Positions 1-13,294 are shown, counted from the first letter of the stretch. The stretch is DNA of 64,000 nt from Glandiceps talaboti (GCF_964340395.1 NC_135555.1:17583746-17647745), one strand, 5' to 3'. Translations and numbers: made by a program. Notes: generated by a model from the letters alone, not told the origin.

Positions 1-477
1 CTTGATAAATTTGAAATCGCATGTTTAATGTAAATACTTAAGGAGAACTACTCTAATTATTTCAAATATAAAAGTTATACATATATCGATCTCGCAAGAG
101 AAATTAATTTATGACCAATTATCAACAAGCGTATCATTGTTTACTGATTAACAAGATTTAACGCAAATTTGGGGAAACATTAACATTGTGAAATTAGGTT
201 TGCATAGTTCCTTGCAACAAAGGTAAGCAGTTATTGCATTGCTCTTAGAATTTTATGTCAGCTTAATGGCTGCATATATCAAAGGGACTAGAAGTGGAAG
301 CCCTCAGTTGTTATTAGTTGAAGTGTCTTATTAGTAAAAGTCAGCCTGCCAATAATCGCAAGTTGCTCTTCTTTTTCATATTAAGAAACCTTTGCTGATC
401 CAAAGAAGCGAAACCAGTGGTATGTTACGTAATCTGTTTTCAAACAATTATCTTGTAATGCATGGCATCTTAACTGT

Positions 478-542
<65 letters not shown>

Positions 543-1175
543 GTGACATACCTGAATATTCTTATCAATTATCGGATAATAAAATACAAAGACACTTACA
601 TCATCTTGCCCTGAGAAAGTTTAACTTAAATACTCTTAGGAACATTCCATTCACTGTTGGGCTAATCTGTCCAATAATTTACAAGTTCATTAATTTTGAA
701 AAATGTGTGTTTTATTTACTTATTAAATTGCATATGATGTGCATACTGTTGTTTTTCCCCCCGAAGCAAAAATTCTGCCATACATACCCTTTATGTATAT
801 ACATAGGGCAAGTTCGAAATTAGCATGATGTTAGGTATTTCATGTAATTTCCGACTTATCTATTAGAGCATGCTCAAATGTCGAGTTTGAATGTGTTTAA
901 AAAAAAAAATTGTCTTACTTAATTTAAGGGGATCTGCAGTGTGTTTAGATATCTTACTGAAAGTTTGATAGTGTTTGGTAGTGCTGTATTGGTTCTCTTT
1001 TTGAAGAGAACAGATAAACTTCTAATATAAGCATGAAATAAAAGGGCCAATGGGAGAAACTGTGTTAGTCTTTCCGAGAGTAAATGGATGTTAACGGTAT
1101 CTCTTAGATTTAATAAACAATACTCTATTAATACTAATCGCTACTGTTATTGAGAACCCCTTTTCACTATTCTAG
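1..1175. other. 5' flank or intron of the ZP gene, no exon recognised
   Basis: AT-rich sequence with a (TA)n run at 481-540. The open frame spanning it translates the dinucleotide repeat. I see no convincing exon; a GT-AG exon may lie here because the first recognised ZP exon starts in mid-codon. Confidence 0.5.
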
Positions 1176-2834
1176 TGGCCAATACGATCCTGTGTAGTGG
1201 CAATCAGATGTCCCTAGTTGTTTCCCAGGCGTTGATGACGGGTGTATTTGGATTTGTCGGCGCAACTGCAGCTGATTTTCATTTGAGGGATCCATCTTGC
1301 ATTGGAAGTATGTCAGACGACGTATTTGTGTTTGAGGCTATGCTTAACAATTGTGGCACTAAGAGAATGGTAAGGATTTGTACTTGTCTGAGGTTGGTGG
1401 CAGTACAATTTAGAAATCCAATAATGTTGTTTTCTGAACTTGCATTTGACGTTTAAAGCTCATAATTGAATAATGCTATAAACAGGAAACCATTAGCCTA
1501 CCTATAGACGTGAAGGACTGACGCTACCACACTATTCCACTATTTTAACTGACCTTTTGATGTGTTTTATTTTGAAATTTCCAAGTCTACAGTTAAGTTA
1601 GTATTAAGCCATACCCAACCACACTCATAATTTGTGCAAAATATTCGCATAAATCTGACTAGAATCTGACGTACGTGGGTCGACAGTCCTAATTATGGAT
1701 TCATCATATATGACCCGATTACACGATTTGCATAAGTCTAATTATATATTCCACCAATCGCGAACTATGTCGAAATGCCATTCGAGACCAGCTTAACTGA
1801 AGACCCCGGGTAGACGGGAGTCGTAATGTCAGATAGGATAAGGGAATAGTGTAGTAGCATGACGGCTACAGGTAGGCTAGGACACCGTGGACGGATTAAG
1901 AACCGTGTCTATCCATTGCAGCTAATTCAAGTCTTGTTTATGAAAGGAGGCTAATCCCCTATCTCTTACCCTTATGACTCCTTAGTTTGAATATAAACGT
2001 GTCAAAATTGTACAGGTGGTCCACTGTTTTACATTCTTGCAAGATGTCTTGTTAATACATTAAGAAGAAAGGGCAAAGTCTTTGTATATATGGGTGTTAT
2101 TAAGACATTCTTTTTTTAAAGGAAGTATCGAATGGGCAAGGCATTGGATATAAAAACCTCGTCTACTCTGCAGAAGGCACACCTGTGCTTGAAATGAATT
2201 GCATCTATACAACGGGATATGACATTGAAGCTGTCCACATTATCACCAACCCCTGGTAAGATACATGTATTCTCAATACAGCTATTCAATGTGGTTAGAT
2301 CTCTATGTATAAATGTGAATCTTCAAGTATGGAAAGGGTGCCAAGATTTGACATATATACAAACAACCAATCGACCGACCCTCCGACCGACCGACCGTCA
2401 GTCAGTCAGTCAATCAGTCAGTCAGTCAGTCAGTCAGTCAGTCAAGCAACCAACCAATCAACCACTCACTCACTCACTCACTCACTCACTCACTCACTCA
2501 CTCACTCACTCACTCACTCACTCACTCACTCACTCACTCACTCACTCACTCACTCACTCACTCACTCACTCACTCACTCACTCACTCACTCACTCACTCA
2601 CTCACTCACTCACTCACTCACTCACTCACTCACTCACTCACTCACTCACTCACTCACTCACTCACTCACTCACTCACTCACTCACTCACTCACTCACTCA
2701 CTCACTCACTCACTCACTCACTCACTCACTCACTCACTCACTCACTCACTCACTCACTCACTCACTCACTCACTCAACCAACCAACCAACCAACCAACCA
2801 ACCAACCAACCAACCAACCAACCAACCAACCAAC

Positions 2835-2867
<33 letters not shown>

Positions 2868-3341
2868 TTGCTTACCTGTCGCGGTGTGTGTGGTAATTGG
2901 ATAGCAAAGTAAAGGATTACATCCATCCATCCATCCAATCACCCGGCTAGCCAGCGAGCTAGCCTGTCAGTCAGTCAGTCAACCCACCCACCCAACCACC
3001 CACCCATCCATCCATCCATCCAGATGCAGAGGTGGTGAGTTTCACGCTTTGAGCGATCATCAAACAACTAAATTGTGATTGTCAGAATCGGTACATACAA
3101 TTAATATTTGTATGTATATATTGCGTAACAAGATGGTCGGACTAAGCTACTCCTTATGGGGGCTTAGAAGTAAACCCCCGTAAGGAATAGTAAAACCCCG
3201 TAAGGAATAGTTTAGTCAATTTAGTTGTCTGATGATCGCTCGAAGCGTGAAACTCTGAGTAACGACTTATAACATCCTTATTCTTTTGAATTAAGTCTAT
3301 AATTTGCAGCGAGCACTGTTCTCTCCAGCGAGACACTCATA

Positions 3342-3390
<49 letters not shown>

Positions 3391-5435
3391 GTGTGTGTGT
3401 AATGTCATGTAATAGACGATATTTTGTTTAATTTTGATAATAAACGCTTGACATCCCAAACTTCAGTGTCTGTTTTGCACTTTGGCAAAGATATCTCTGT
3501 GAAGAGGCAAAACAAGAAAACTGCCTTTGCCAGCTATCATCAACTATAAAGTTCTATGCTAGGACATAAACGTCTTTGTAATTACATTAAGTAGATCGTG
3601 TCAATGTGTTGTATTCGTAACACATGATATTTTGTCCCCCTGTCCAGTGTTCTCCTAGCTCATTTCATCGGGTTCGATACCTTCAACCTATCAGTAACAC
3701 TCTATAAAGATGACAGTTTTAGTGGTCATTTAGATCCCGTTACGGATTTCCCCATTCAAATATGTGATAGCACCTTACTATACTTTGGCATCATGATTGA
3801 CAACAATGACGATTATCTGGAATTGTTTGTGGAGAATTGCTTCATCTCAGAGAGTGTGTACCCTGAGCTAACTGCACCCACTTATGATTTTATCACCGAT
3901 GGGTAAGTCTGAAGATACCATAAGTTTGTTATGGAGTTAAACTAAAGAACAAATATTGATAATAACCTCATACAATTCACTTTATTATAAAAGCCATAAC
4001 TATATGATGGCTTATTACAGTATATAGACTGAATACACAGTTTATCATAGGTGTGTAACTGCAATTGGGCTGCAAGTTAGAAAGAAGTTCAGTTAGTACC
4101 GGTTTTTCGAACTTGCGTCATCACATTGCAACTAAAGTTCCGTTACAATTAATCGCCATTTTTCAATTAACTGACAGGGAGAAACGTATAGCACTCATGA
4201 AGTGTATATAAAATCGTTATATGATACAGAGCAAACATTACCTTAATTATGAAGAACATTGTTTGACCAGAAGAACTTCACTTGGTGAGGATTGAAGTGG
4301 ATAACTTAACATGTCTGTATTGAACCTCCAGATGCCTCACTGATGATGTGGCTGAATTAGACGTTGTGCCGGCTAACAGATTGGAGAGACATTACAGTGT
4401 TTATGTATATGGTGCTATCCACTTGATAAACACGACTGTTGTTGGGGAAAATATTGATTTGTACCTCCATTGCTCTGTTGATGTATGCAAGGTAGATGAA
4501 CCTGGAACACCATGTGACCTGGTATGTAATAACATTCGCTCTAGATATGCAAAGTACTGTTAGGTAATTGCACAATTTGGAATATAAGATCAATTACAAG
4601 AGACTTTAATTGGAAATAGTTTTGAACAACATAACTATTTGCCCTAATAATTTAAGAATAATATTGTGTTGTTCCTTTTCTTTAGGGCTGTATGAATGGT
4701 CGCAAACGAAGAGACTCTATAGGGTTAACTAAGCCCTTCGTAACCCATGGCCCATTCAATTATTCTCCAGGAAAGAGGTGCGTGTTTCCATCAAGTAACT
4801 TATACTGCCAACATACGTATATATATCAATTAAATTATCTATTATTTTCATATTTCCGGAGTTCAGAAGATTTTCAATCTTTAGATATAATTCACTAACA
4901 ATGAATTATATAACAATTGCCTTAGTGAATGGTAGATGGCGCTGTTATATAGGACCTTTAAGAGTGGATGAGGCTAGGATTGAATGTTTATTTTTAGATT
5001 TTAATTTATTTATTTTAAGCAATGGCTTCTTTGTACATACAATAAAGGCTTTTTGCAATATATTGGGTTACAGTCACAGACTTGGTCTAGTTGCTTCACG
5101 TTGACTTTTCAAGTAGGACGCCATGCTAAGAATGCTTTATAGATTAAGAATTACAAATAAATACCCAATCCCCATCCATATGGTCACTTTTAAAGTTAAA
5201 TAATGTATTTTATCAAATCCAACGAACACACTGGATTGCTTTGTTCATTTATGGTAATTTGATTGATGGGTTGTTTGATTTGAAATCGGGTAATACACAC
5301 ACGAATAAGCTTCTGCCCAGCATTAAGTCTGAAACTTTATTCACCCCTGCTCTTTATTGATACCATGCCACAGATTGAATATAAATATATCAATAACCGA
5401 CTTGTTTTATTGATTGCAGATGCAACAGTGAGTAA
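1176..5435 (+). CDS. ZP-domain secreted protein, 3' part (six exons)
   Basis: Spliced exons read 1176-1369, 2122-2255, 3648-3902, 4332-4521, 4686-4777 and 5420-5435 (stop TAA). Every junction is GT-AG and the phases join without a break, giving about 293 residues. The first two exons encode a ZP-N-like half ([12 protein letters not shown], then LRDPSCIG and NNCGTKR). Exon 3 encodes the start of ZP-C ([15 protein letters not shown], then [12 protein letters not shown] and LFVENC). Exon 4 carries the last ZP-C cysteines ([13 protein letters not shown]). Exon 5 has [11 protein letters not shown], a tetrabasic furin-type site at 4701-4712 like the consensus cleavage site that releases ZP proteins for filament assembly. 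About twelve cysteines are present. The tail after the furin site is short and has no transmembrane segment. Exon 1176 begins in mid-codon, so the signal peptide and first exons lie further 5'; I could not find them in 1-1175. The expected role is in extracellular matrix or egg coat; the particular family is unknown. Confidence 0.82.
2357..2868. repeat. compound tetranucleotide satellite in a ZP intron
   Basis: Blocks of CCGA, then CAGT (about 2397-2440), CACT (about 2462-2775), CAAC (about 2776-2840) and CAAT (to 2868) follow one another. A further block of CATC/CAGT/CACC units follows at 2920-3022. The long SLTH/NQPT reading frames here are translation of the repeat, not genes. Confidence 0.95.
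3030..3345. repeat. hammerhead-bearing inverted repeat unit
   Basis: The minus strand of about 3037-3080 reads GTTGT-TTGATGA-TCGCTCAAAGCG-TGAAACTC, a decayed copy of the plus-strand hammerhead at 3224. Its C3 is replaced by T and its stem III is lost. Between them lies a hairpin built on ACTCCTTATGGGGG and CCCCCGTAAGGAATAGT. The segment at 3090-3140 recurs at 38705-38764. Confidence 0.6.
3224..3266 (+). ncRNA. type I hammerhead ribozyme motif
   Basis: The core CTGATGA is at 3229-3235 and GAAA at 3249-3252. Stem II is CGC/GCG (3237-3239 with 3245-3247) closed by a U-U mismatch. Stem III is ACT/AGT (3252-3254 with 3258-3260) with a 3-nt loop. The predicted cleavage is after A3261. Stem I is open: GTTGT (3224-3228) pairs with ACGAC (3262-3266), with one G-U. 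A 3-bp stem III is typical of hammerheads in Penelope-like elements and retrozymes. Confidence 0.7.
3345..3388. repeat. (TA)n microsatellite
   Basis: An uninterrupted alternating AT run, directly followed by a short GT run. Confidence 0.95.
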
Positions 5436-5607
5436 GAAAATCAAGTGATCTGACATGGACAACATATATAATATAATTTGACCTCATTTTGAAGATTCAC
5501 TGTAAAGTCGTAACAGTTTGGTGATGGGTGTTTTGGCAACACATTCCTATTTATAATTATAATATTACTTCCGAATCGATTTTCCCTATTTAGATCGCCA
5601 ACGCGAT

Positions 5608-5613
5608 AATAAA
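5608..5613 (+). promoter_or_regulatory. poly-A signal of the ZP gene
   Basis: AATAAA lies 173 nt after the TAA stop of the terminal ZP exon. Another AATAAA follows at about 5674. Confidence 0.5.
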
Positions 5614-7490
5614 CGAATGTAATAATACTACCTATTTTGCTGTACCTCTACAAATTTAAAAGTGTCTAAAAGAATAAAATATCATTGTCATACCCTTTAC
5701 GAGAGATGGGTTGATGAAATTCTGTAATGACTTTTCTTGAATTGGTTATCAATGATGTCTGTGGTCTAAGGCAGGGGAGTATACTAGTCGTAATTTATGG
5801 CGATTTGAGTTTCAACGCGCACTAGCACTGGATTCGTTAATTTAAAAAACCAAAGAACTTACCCCGATGTTATAGTCACCTTCACCTAACATTTAATTTC
5901 AATGCAAACCATAGTAAGTCTTGAAGAGGACCCTACAACAGTGATAAATGATCAATATGAATTTGCCCCTTCCGGTCAGAGTTCAGTCAAGCACAGCTTT
6001 TCAAAGTCCGCCCAAAATCCGTTTGATCTAACTAGAACTACCACCCTGTGTATATGTACATTCCACATTTGATTCAAATTCAAAAGCAGAATTTCTTCAT
6101 TCCATAATACAAATATGGTTAATAATAAACAATCCTTTTGAACACACAATATTTCCTTTCCCTATTTAGGAAAATGTTTATAAAATACAGGTAATTAGAT
6201 TAAAATAAAACACAGTTAATTAGATTCAGAAAAGAGCTTAAAATAACACCCATGTCTAACATAGGAGCTGATGATATCTAAACCATAATTTATCACTTTA
6301 ATGCGAAACACGTGACTTCTATTTAAAGTCATAAAACAACATCACCCGACTTATCGTTTTGTCTCATTAATCAATTGATCCAAGCACATAGTCGGGACAT
6401 AATCAATACAGTTCAGAAATTGGAAAATAATAGGCATTTTGAAGGTCCTCTGATATCACGAGAATTTCGAACTCTTAGAACTAAGCAACTATGGAAAATC
6501 GCGCATGACCATTTTGTCCACTGCATTGTGTAAAAAGTAATTGGACCACTTGAATTTGCCGTATCAAGCTACTTATTACGTTAATGCTAGCGTCCCAATT
6601 ATTTGACCCCTTCAAACCATAATCTAAAAAAAACCTTTGTAGTTATATTCAGATTTGATATCTTTAATGGACACTCACTCATGTGACATTGTAATAAAGC
6701 CCGTTGCATCTAGTAAACAGTATGATAGTGGTGTGTAATTGGCTGTTAGTAACAGATTTGTTGGCTGTAACATATTTAAATTATTGATAAATCATTCCTG
6801 TTATCAACTAGTGAAGGATTGTATAAGTTTAGGTGTGCCCCTACATATATGATTGCTATCGTGTCATTGCTATCGGTAAGTTGTAGAGTCTTTGGGTCAT
6901 TATCTCAGCCTGCTGTTTTCCAGCATGTTCTTTTGAATGAGACCAGGCAGTGTTTAGAACTACACCTTATTACGTAACGGGAATTTACATGACTTGCCAT
7001 CGTGAATATCATGAGTATTGCATCATGGTTCAATCCCTGTTGAAAACAGTCGTGCTATATCCATGGTAACCACAACTACTCTAGTTATATGTGTTACACT
7101 GGCACTTGCAGGAGAACTATAAATGCGATTGCCACCGATAAGGTATTTACAATCTACAAATGATCCAATAGTTCATTGCATGCATCTGAGTACGCTCAGC
7201 AAGTTCCTAATCAGTTCCTCTAATTGCACTGTCTTCAATTTTTAATATCAACTGTGTGAATGCTTCCTGATTTTGCAAATCATGATTTCCTCCCAATGGA
7301 CAGACTAGTTACATGTCCAATATATATGTCTTATACATTACATGTCTTATATACTCATGAAAGTAAAACAAGCATCAGAGAAAGCGAGTGCGATTGTAGT
7401 GATGGCTAGATACTTTCACAAACATTCACATCCTTTCCAGGCAAAGGCTAAACAACACTTAGACAACATTGGAATCCGTTGATAACACCT
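5614..7490. other. intergenic, convergent gene ends
   Basis: This stretch lies between the 3' ends of the plus-strand ZP gene and the minus-strand arylsulfatase A gene. It is AT-rich and I see no coding exon or repeat family in it. Confidence 0.6.
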
Positions 7491-7493
7491 GAT

Positions 7494-7499
7494 TTTATT
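7494..7499 (-). promoter_or_regulatory. poly-A signal of arylsulfatase A
   Basis: TTTATT on the plus strand is AATAAA on the coding strand, 183 nt beyond the stop. The same hexamer is conserved at the matching place in copy B (34343-34348). Confidence 0.65.
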
Positions 7500-7681
7500 T
7501 AATTTCAATTTCACTACAGTTAATTTCACAGAATATTATTATTATCTCTCTATATATATGATTATAACGTATTTCTACTTATTTGGCATATCCCACAATG
7601 CTGTCTACGCAATAGTTAATTAATATGATTTTCAATGTGACACTTGGGGATATGTTGTATCACTTGACAGACGATATTCCT

Positions 7682-9104
7682 TTAACACCAGCCTTGACTC
7701 CAGAAATTTCCAAAGTTCGTGGGGTCAGCCGCAGTGTCTTCCTCCGGCCAAAACGTCCATGCGGTTTCTTCATACGTTTCCAGTGCTTCACGAATATCAG
7801 CAACGACATCCGGGTGTTGATCAGCAACATTGGTATACTCATACGGATCATCTAGACAAAATCAAAATATCACATTTAATTGGGGCAATGGTCATATTAA
7901 AGTAAGATTCCAGTTAGGCTTATAAATGCCTTGCATTGATTATTGCTAAAACTCGCATACGATGTTGGATGATGAAAGCGGAAGTCGCTCTGGTAAGGTT
8001 AGAGTTATTTGAAGTTGTGCGCATGCGCACATTAGAACATGCTTACAGCTCATTACAGCTATATTCTATACTTTTGTTAAAGGGTAACGCCACTCCGATT
8101 CAAGTCATGTGTGGAAATTATGTAAATGTCTAGGTAACACACAAAAGTCAACTCATGAATATTCAATGTGTCATATGCAATGTTCAACCATTCCGTAGTT
8201 ATGAGGATAACCCCCATCAGACAATATACGACCACTAATAAGGGCTGCCATTAAACAATGGACGGCTGTAATTTTAACTTCGTATTTCTCGGCAATTCCT
8301 TGTAATCTAAGTAATATAAAATCATAAAAAAGTTTACAAAAATGCTTTTTTATTTCCCGGAGTGGCGTTTCCCTTTAAGGCTGAAAAAGAATAATTTTAA
8401 AATAGCAATGATTTTCTATACCTTTAAGGTTGTACAATCTGACATTGACATCGGCATCGTCTGGAGAAGGGATATCTTGAAGATCACAGTCAGTGTACTG
8501 GGGTGGATACCAACCATCTATAGAGGAATGTATAAAAGACTATGCTAGAAGTCAAACTTCGCAAACTTGATGACAAAATGACACAATTGCCTTATGATAC
8601 CACTGGTATATAAATGTCTGCCAAACTGAAATCATATACATAAAGAGCATAGCAATTTAAGAATCCTTTCAGATTCACTGCGTCAGCTTATGAATGTCTT
8701 ATATTTGTAGAGAATGAGTAGCTTAAAGCTTCGAATTCACTTCCTTGTTACGGTAGATTCAAGATTACAATAAACACACAAAACATATTCCCACACGGTG
8801 TGATTATTGCTTGATGGTAAGATTGGCTAGTACTTGTCACTTCGTGTAATTTGATGGTCATCACATTCTCTGATCAGCTAATGGTGAAAGTAAACAAATT
8901 TGACTGAGTTAATCAATGTTGTTGTTTAGTTGGAACACTTACGTGATGCCCACGAGTAGGTGACAGATGGATGTCCGATAATGAGCTTCCAATCGCCTTT
9001 TCTGTGATATAGATAAACAGTTTGATACGATGTGACTTTACCATATGATCTAGGCAAGTATGTCTTTGAGACATAGACAAAGAGATAGATACAGGCATAT
9101 AGGC

Positions 9105-9141
<37 letters not shown>

Positions 9142-11833
9142 TATGCATGCATACATACATACATACATACATACATACATACATACATACATACATACAC
9201 ACATACATGTATGCATGCATGCATGCATACATACATACATACATACATACATACATACATACATACATACATACAAACATACATACATACATACATACAT
9301 ACATCCATACATACAGGCATGCATGCATACACACATGTACGCATGGCAGACATGGCAGACAGGCAGGCAGACAGTCAGACAGACCAACAGGCAGACTAAT
9401 TTTAGACATACAAACATTTGAAAAATAGCCATATATCTAATAGAAGTAAGGCGTGAATTGTTTATCAGTTTGAAGCAAAGATATAACCCCAAATATTCAA
9501 TCGCATATTACATACCTATAAGCTGTTACATTACTCCCATAAAACCCTTCAACACCTGCCAGGTCAGTGTCTAGTGTGATAAGCATTTCAGTACGTGGCG
9601 AAGGCTCTCCCTTGGAGAAGGCATCCCATACATTAATACCATCAAGATCATCTGAGATATGAATAATACAAAAATAAAAAGTATGGTGGTATGTTACACA
9701 ATCAATGTTTTAAAGAGAAAAATACTAATGCTTTATAACTTGTTACTGTACGTAAATTAAGAACATATCGCCCTCAATAGAAAGAGTGCCCACCACAATT
9801 ATTACGTCATGGGTTAACGCGACCAATCATATCGAGGTATTTGATGACTGAAGGTATTCAGTAATGTTGTTTGGTGTGAATCCACGAGTGCCTTTATATA
9901 TTGTGATTCCCATTCGATTTTTTTCCACATGGCAGTGATACTTGGTTCCCTCCTGTAGTCTCCAACAGCAGAAAAAGCAGCACAGTGTTATATTCTTTCA
10001 ATTCTATTACTATTCGACTTATGATGAGGGTCCCAAAAAGCAGAGCAATATTCCAGTCGAGGTCTGACCAACGATTTATAGGATATGCCTGCCTTTGGTA
10101 TGTGTATCACAATGATAGATTGTTCTCTTCAGGAGACCGAGCATTTTATTACCCTAAGTGGTGATGTTATTGATATGAGTAGACCATTTCAGGTCACTAC
10201 TAAGTTCTTCTCTAAGTACGGGTGGTAGCGTTACTGTTCCCCCTATTGGACCATTGTGTTGAGGTCGTCTTAAAGTGTGTCTGTATCAGATATTGAGTAG
10301 AAGTTTCTTTGTATAGAATGCAATCATCAGCGAAGAGTATAACTCTAGAAGAGATGTTGGAAGGCAAGTCGTTGATCTATGCAAGGAAAGGAAATGGGCC
10401 AAAACGGTGCCTTGTGGTATGTTAATTTGGCTTCAGTACACGATTCTCCTTCAAGAATTACTTGTTGATACTGATTAGTAAGGAATGAACATTTCAAGGT
10501 GTTGCTTGGCTTTTGTTGTCGAGAATCTTAGTAAGGTCATGAACTAAAGCAGCAAGTTGGGTGTCACATGCATGAGCTGCCCTTGCGAAAATCATGTTTT
10601 ACGTCTCCTACTATCTTATGCTTCGTCAAAATGGTCCATGATGTGATGATGTAGAATGTGTTCTAACAGTTTGCATGGTATTGAAGTGAGTGAGACTGGT
10701 CTGTAATTTCCTGGATTGGTTCTGTCGCCTTTCTTATAGAGTGGTGTGATATTCTTATAGTCTTCTGTTTTGAAAAAGGAATGGTCACGAAACTTGGCTA
10801 CAAATGGTCAGGCACAGATAGGGACTGTGGATTTATTATTTGTACAATTAATAATCCCCCCTCCTGGCTGAGACATAAGGCGGCATAAACCTCTGACACT
10901 TTGACCGACAATTTCATTTTTCTGAGTCAAACTATATGTATTGGCAATCTCAAACTTACCTGGAACATCCTGTCCAAGTAAACCATTGATCAGAGTCGGG
11001 TACATATCAGTTACATGAAATAAACTGTGAGGGTAGAAACAATAATTAAATATTATTCTCCAATATATTTATGGTCTAAGAGACGTTGTAGTGACAAATC
11101 CCTTGGGTGAAGAGTAAGACAAAGAAAAAAAAATATTAGCAATTTTAAACACTTTGACTCAAAATGGGTAGTGCTGAACCAGTGACCAAGATATTGTCGT
11201 GATTTTGAAACACTAAGTAAAACAAAATCGAAGCTTTTCGGTTTGCCCATGGATTCATTGTCTCTTACTTATGGGGCAATGATATCTTCTCTTTGCAACT
11301 GGAATTATTGAGTCATCATTTAGGATTCGTGACAGTATCACTGATGCTACTATCATGGAATAATGAACAATATCATGTATACAGGAAAGTAATTTGACAT
11401 TGGGATTGACAGCAATTTGGAATGCTTTGTCACGAGATTTACATAATATGTAACAGGTAGGAGATTGGGATCGGAATAACATACCCGTCATGTGTGTAGC
11501 CAGTTTTTTCGATTCCTTTACCAGAAATAAAACCAACAGACTTGATCCCACCTTCAAAGTAGTTTCCCTTATTTCCTCTATATGGCCAGTTCGATGCTTG
11601 ACTCCTTATGTCACCACCATTCTGTTAGCAAAGTCAAACATTTGACAACTGAAATTGCCATTGTCAAGAACAACAAGCTTAAGATTAAAGCTAGAGTAAG
11701 AATCAGTTAAGATGTTATATTATGAACATTTGATAAATCAAATCATATTAGAAAGACTAAAAGGGTAGTATTGACCAGTTAAAATGTTATAAACTGGGTG
11801 ACTTGCCATACATACACACACACACACACGCAC

Positions 11834-11889
<56 letters not shown>

Positions 11890-12518
11890 TGATGTCACGG
11901 TATAGTAATATGGTTGAAACTACTTTGAATTAATTGTAAACATCATCAACCTGTACAGTTACGGTGTTGTTGTTTGAAAATATTCTTGATGTTCAAGGAT
12001 TACCAACCATCGACCATCATCATCAGTGTAAACAGTGAACAAATACACCTCTACTGGACACATGTGTCGCCTTTCGTACAGTCACTAAAGTATATGGAGT
12101 AGACATGCTAATGTTACAACATCCTAAATATCTCCATTTGTGATAGTTGCGCAACGCAGTAAAATCGCTGTCCGTTATAAATTCAACTATTGACAGAATC
12201 TTTTAATGACTTTTGAGAATGTGTTTTTGAAAACTTCACCATGTTTTCGAAGAAATCGAGAGGGGGCATTTTTTGGCATAGCTGACATAGAGGATTTTTC
12301 TCACTGTAATTATCGTTAGTCAGTCTCTCAGTATGGATAATTTTTTCCCAATGAAAGTGTCTATATTATATCAAAGAGTTAATCAATACTCTTGACAAAA
12401 CATCCCGTCCTTGACAAAATATAAATGTTCCCTACCTAAAAGTCTGTGGTGCAATTTTACTGATCTCAACATATAAGTTAGTAGCAGTAGTGACGGCACT
12501 CATTCGGAATACCGGGAG

Positions 12519-12603
<85 letters not shown>

Positions 12604-13098
12604 ATAGGAAGTCAGTGGTAAGATTTATCCGTAGCACAGTGCTCGTTACGTCTGCACGCAGAGCGGAGTATATGTTGAGGGTAGAAGAAAATCAAGTCGG
12701 GGTTTTCGTCTCTACAAGCCTGTTTCGTGAGTAAATCACTCGTCAGGAGATGTTGATGTACATGATCAACATCTCCTGACGAGTGATTTTCTCACGAAAC
12801 AGGCTTGTAGAGACGAAAAACCCAACTTGATTTTCTTCTACCCTCAACATATATATATATATAACTCGGTGAGTATCAATCTGCTAAGACAGTGCTCTAT
12901 ACCGCAGTGGCAGAGCGCAATAGTTGTCTGATGATCGCACTATGCGTGAATGCGTGAAACTCCGAGTTACAACCAAGAAAGAGTTCCAGAACTACCAAAA
13001 CTACCAAAACTATATATATATATATATATATACAAAACTATTACGCTCTGCCACTGCGGTATAGAGCACTGTCTTATAGCAGATTGATACTCACCGAG

Positions 13099-13160
<62 letters not shown>

Positions 13161-13212
13161 CTCGGTGAGTATCAATCTGCTAAGACAGTGCTCTATACCG
13201 CAGTGGCAGAGC

Positions 13213-13294
<82 letters not shown>

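Larger units (their letters stand above)
12668..12852. repeat. near-perfect palindrome carrying two hammerhead ribozymes
   Basis: Arms of about 89 bp (12668-12757 and 12764-12852) are inverted copies with only a few differences. The centre is about 6 nt (around GTACAT). Each arm carries a full hammerhead motif, one on each strand. It lies in the intron between exons 9 and 10 of arylsulfatase A. Confidence 0.9.

Noticed and set aside
2219-2904. Long frames of SLTH and NQPT repeats
   Set aside because: Translation of tetranucleotide microsatellites; period-4 repeats stay open in all frames.
7020-7045. GGTTCAATCCC resembling a tRNA B box
   Set aside because: No A box or acceptor stem at the right distance.
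8913-9492. Cys/Met/Tyr/Val-rich frames up to 188 aa
   Set aside because: Translation of ACAT and ACAG repeats across both strands.
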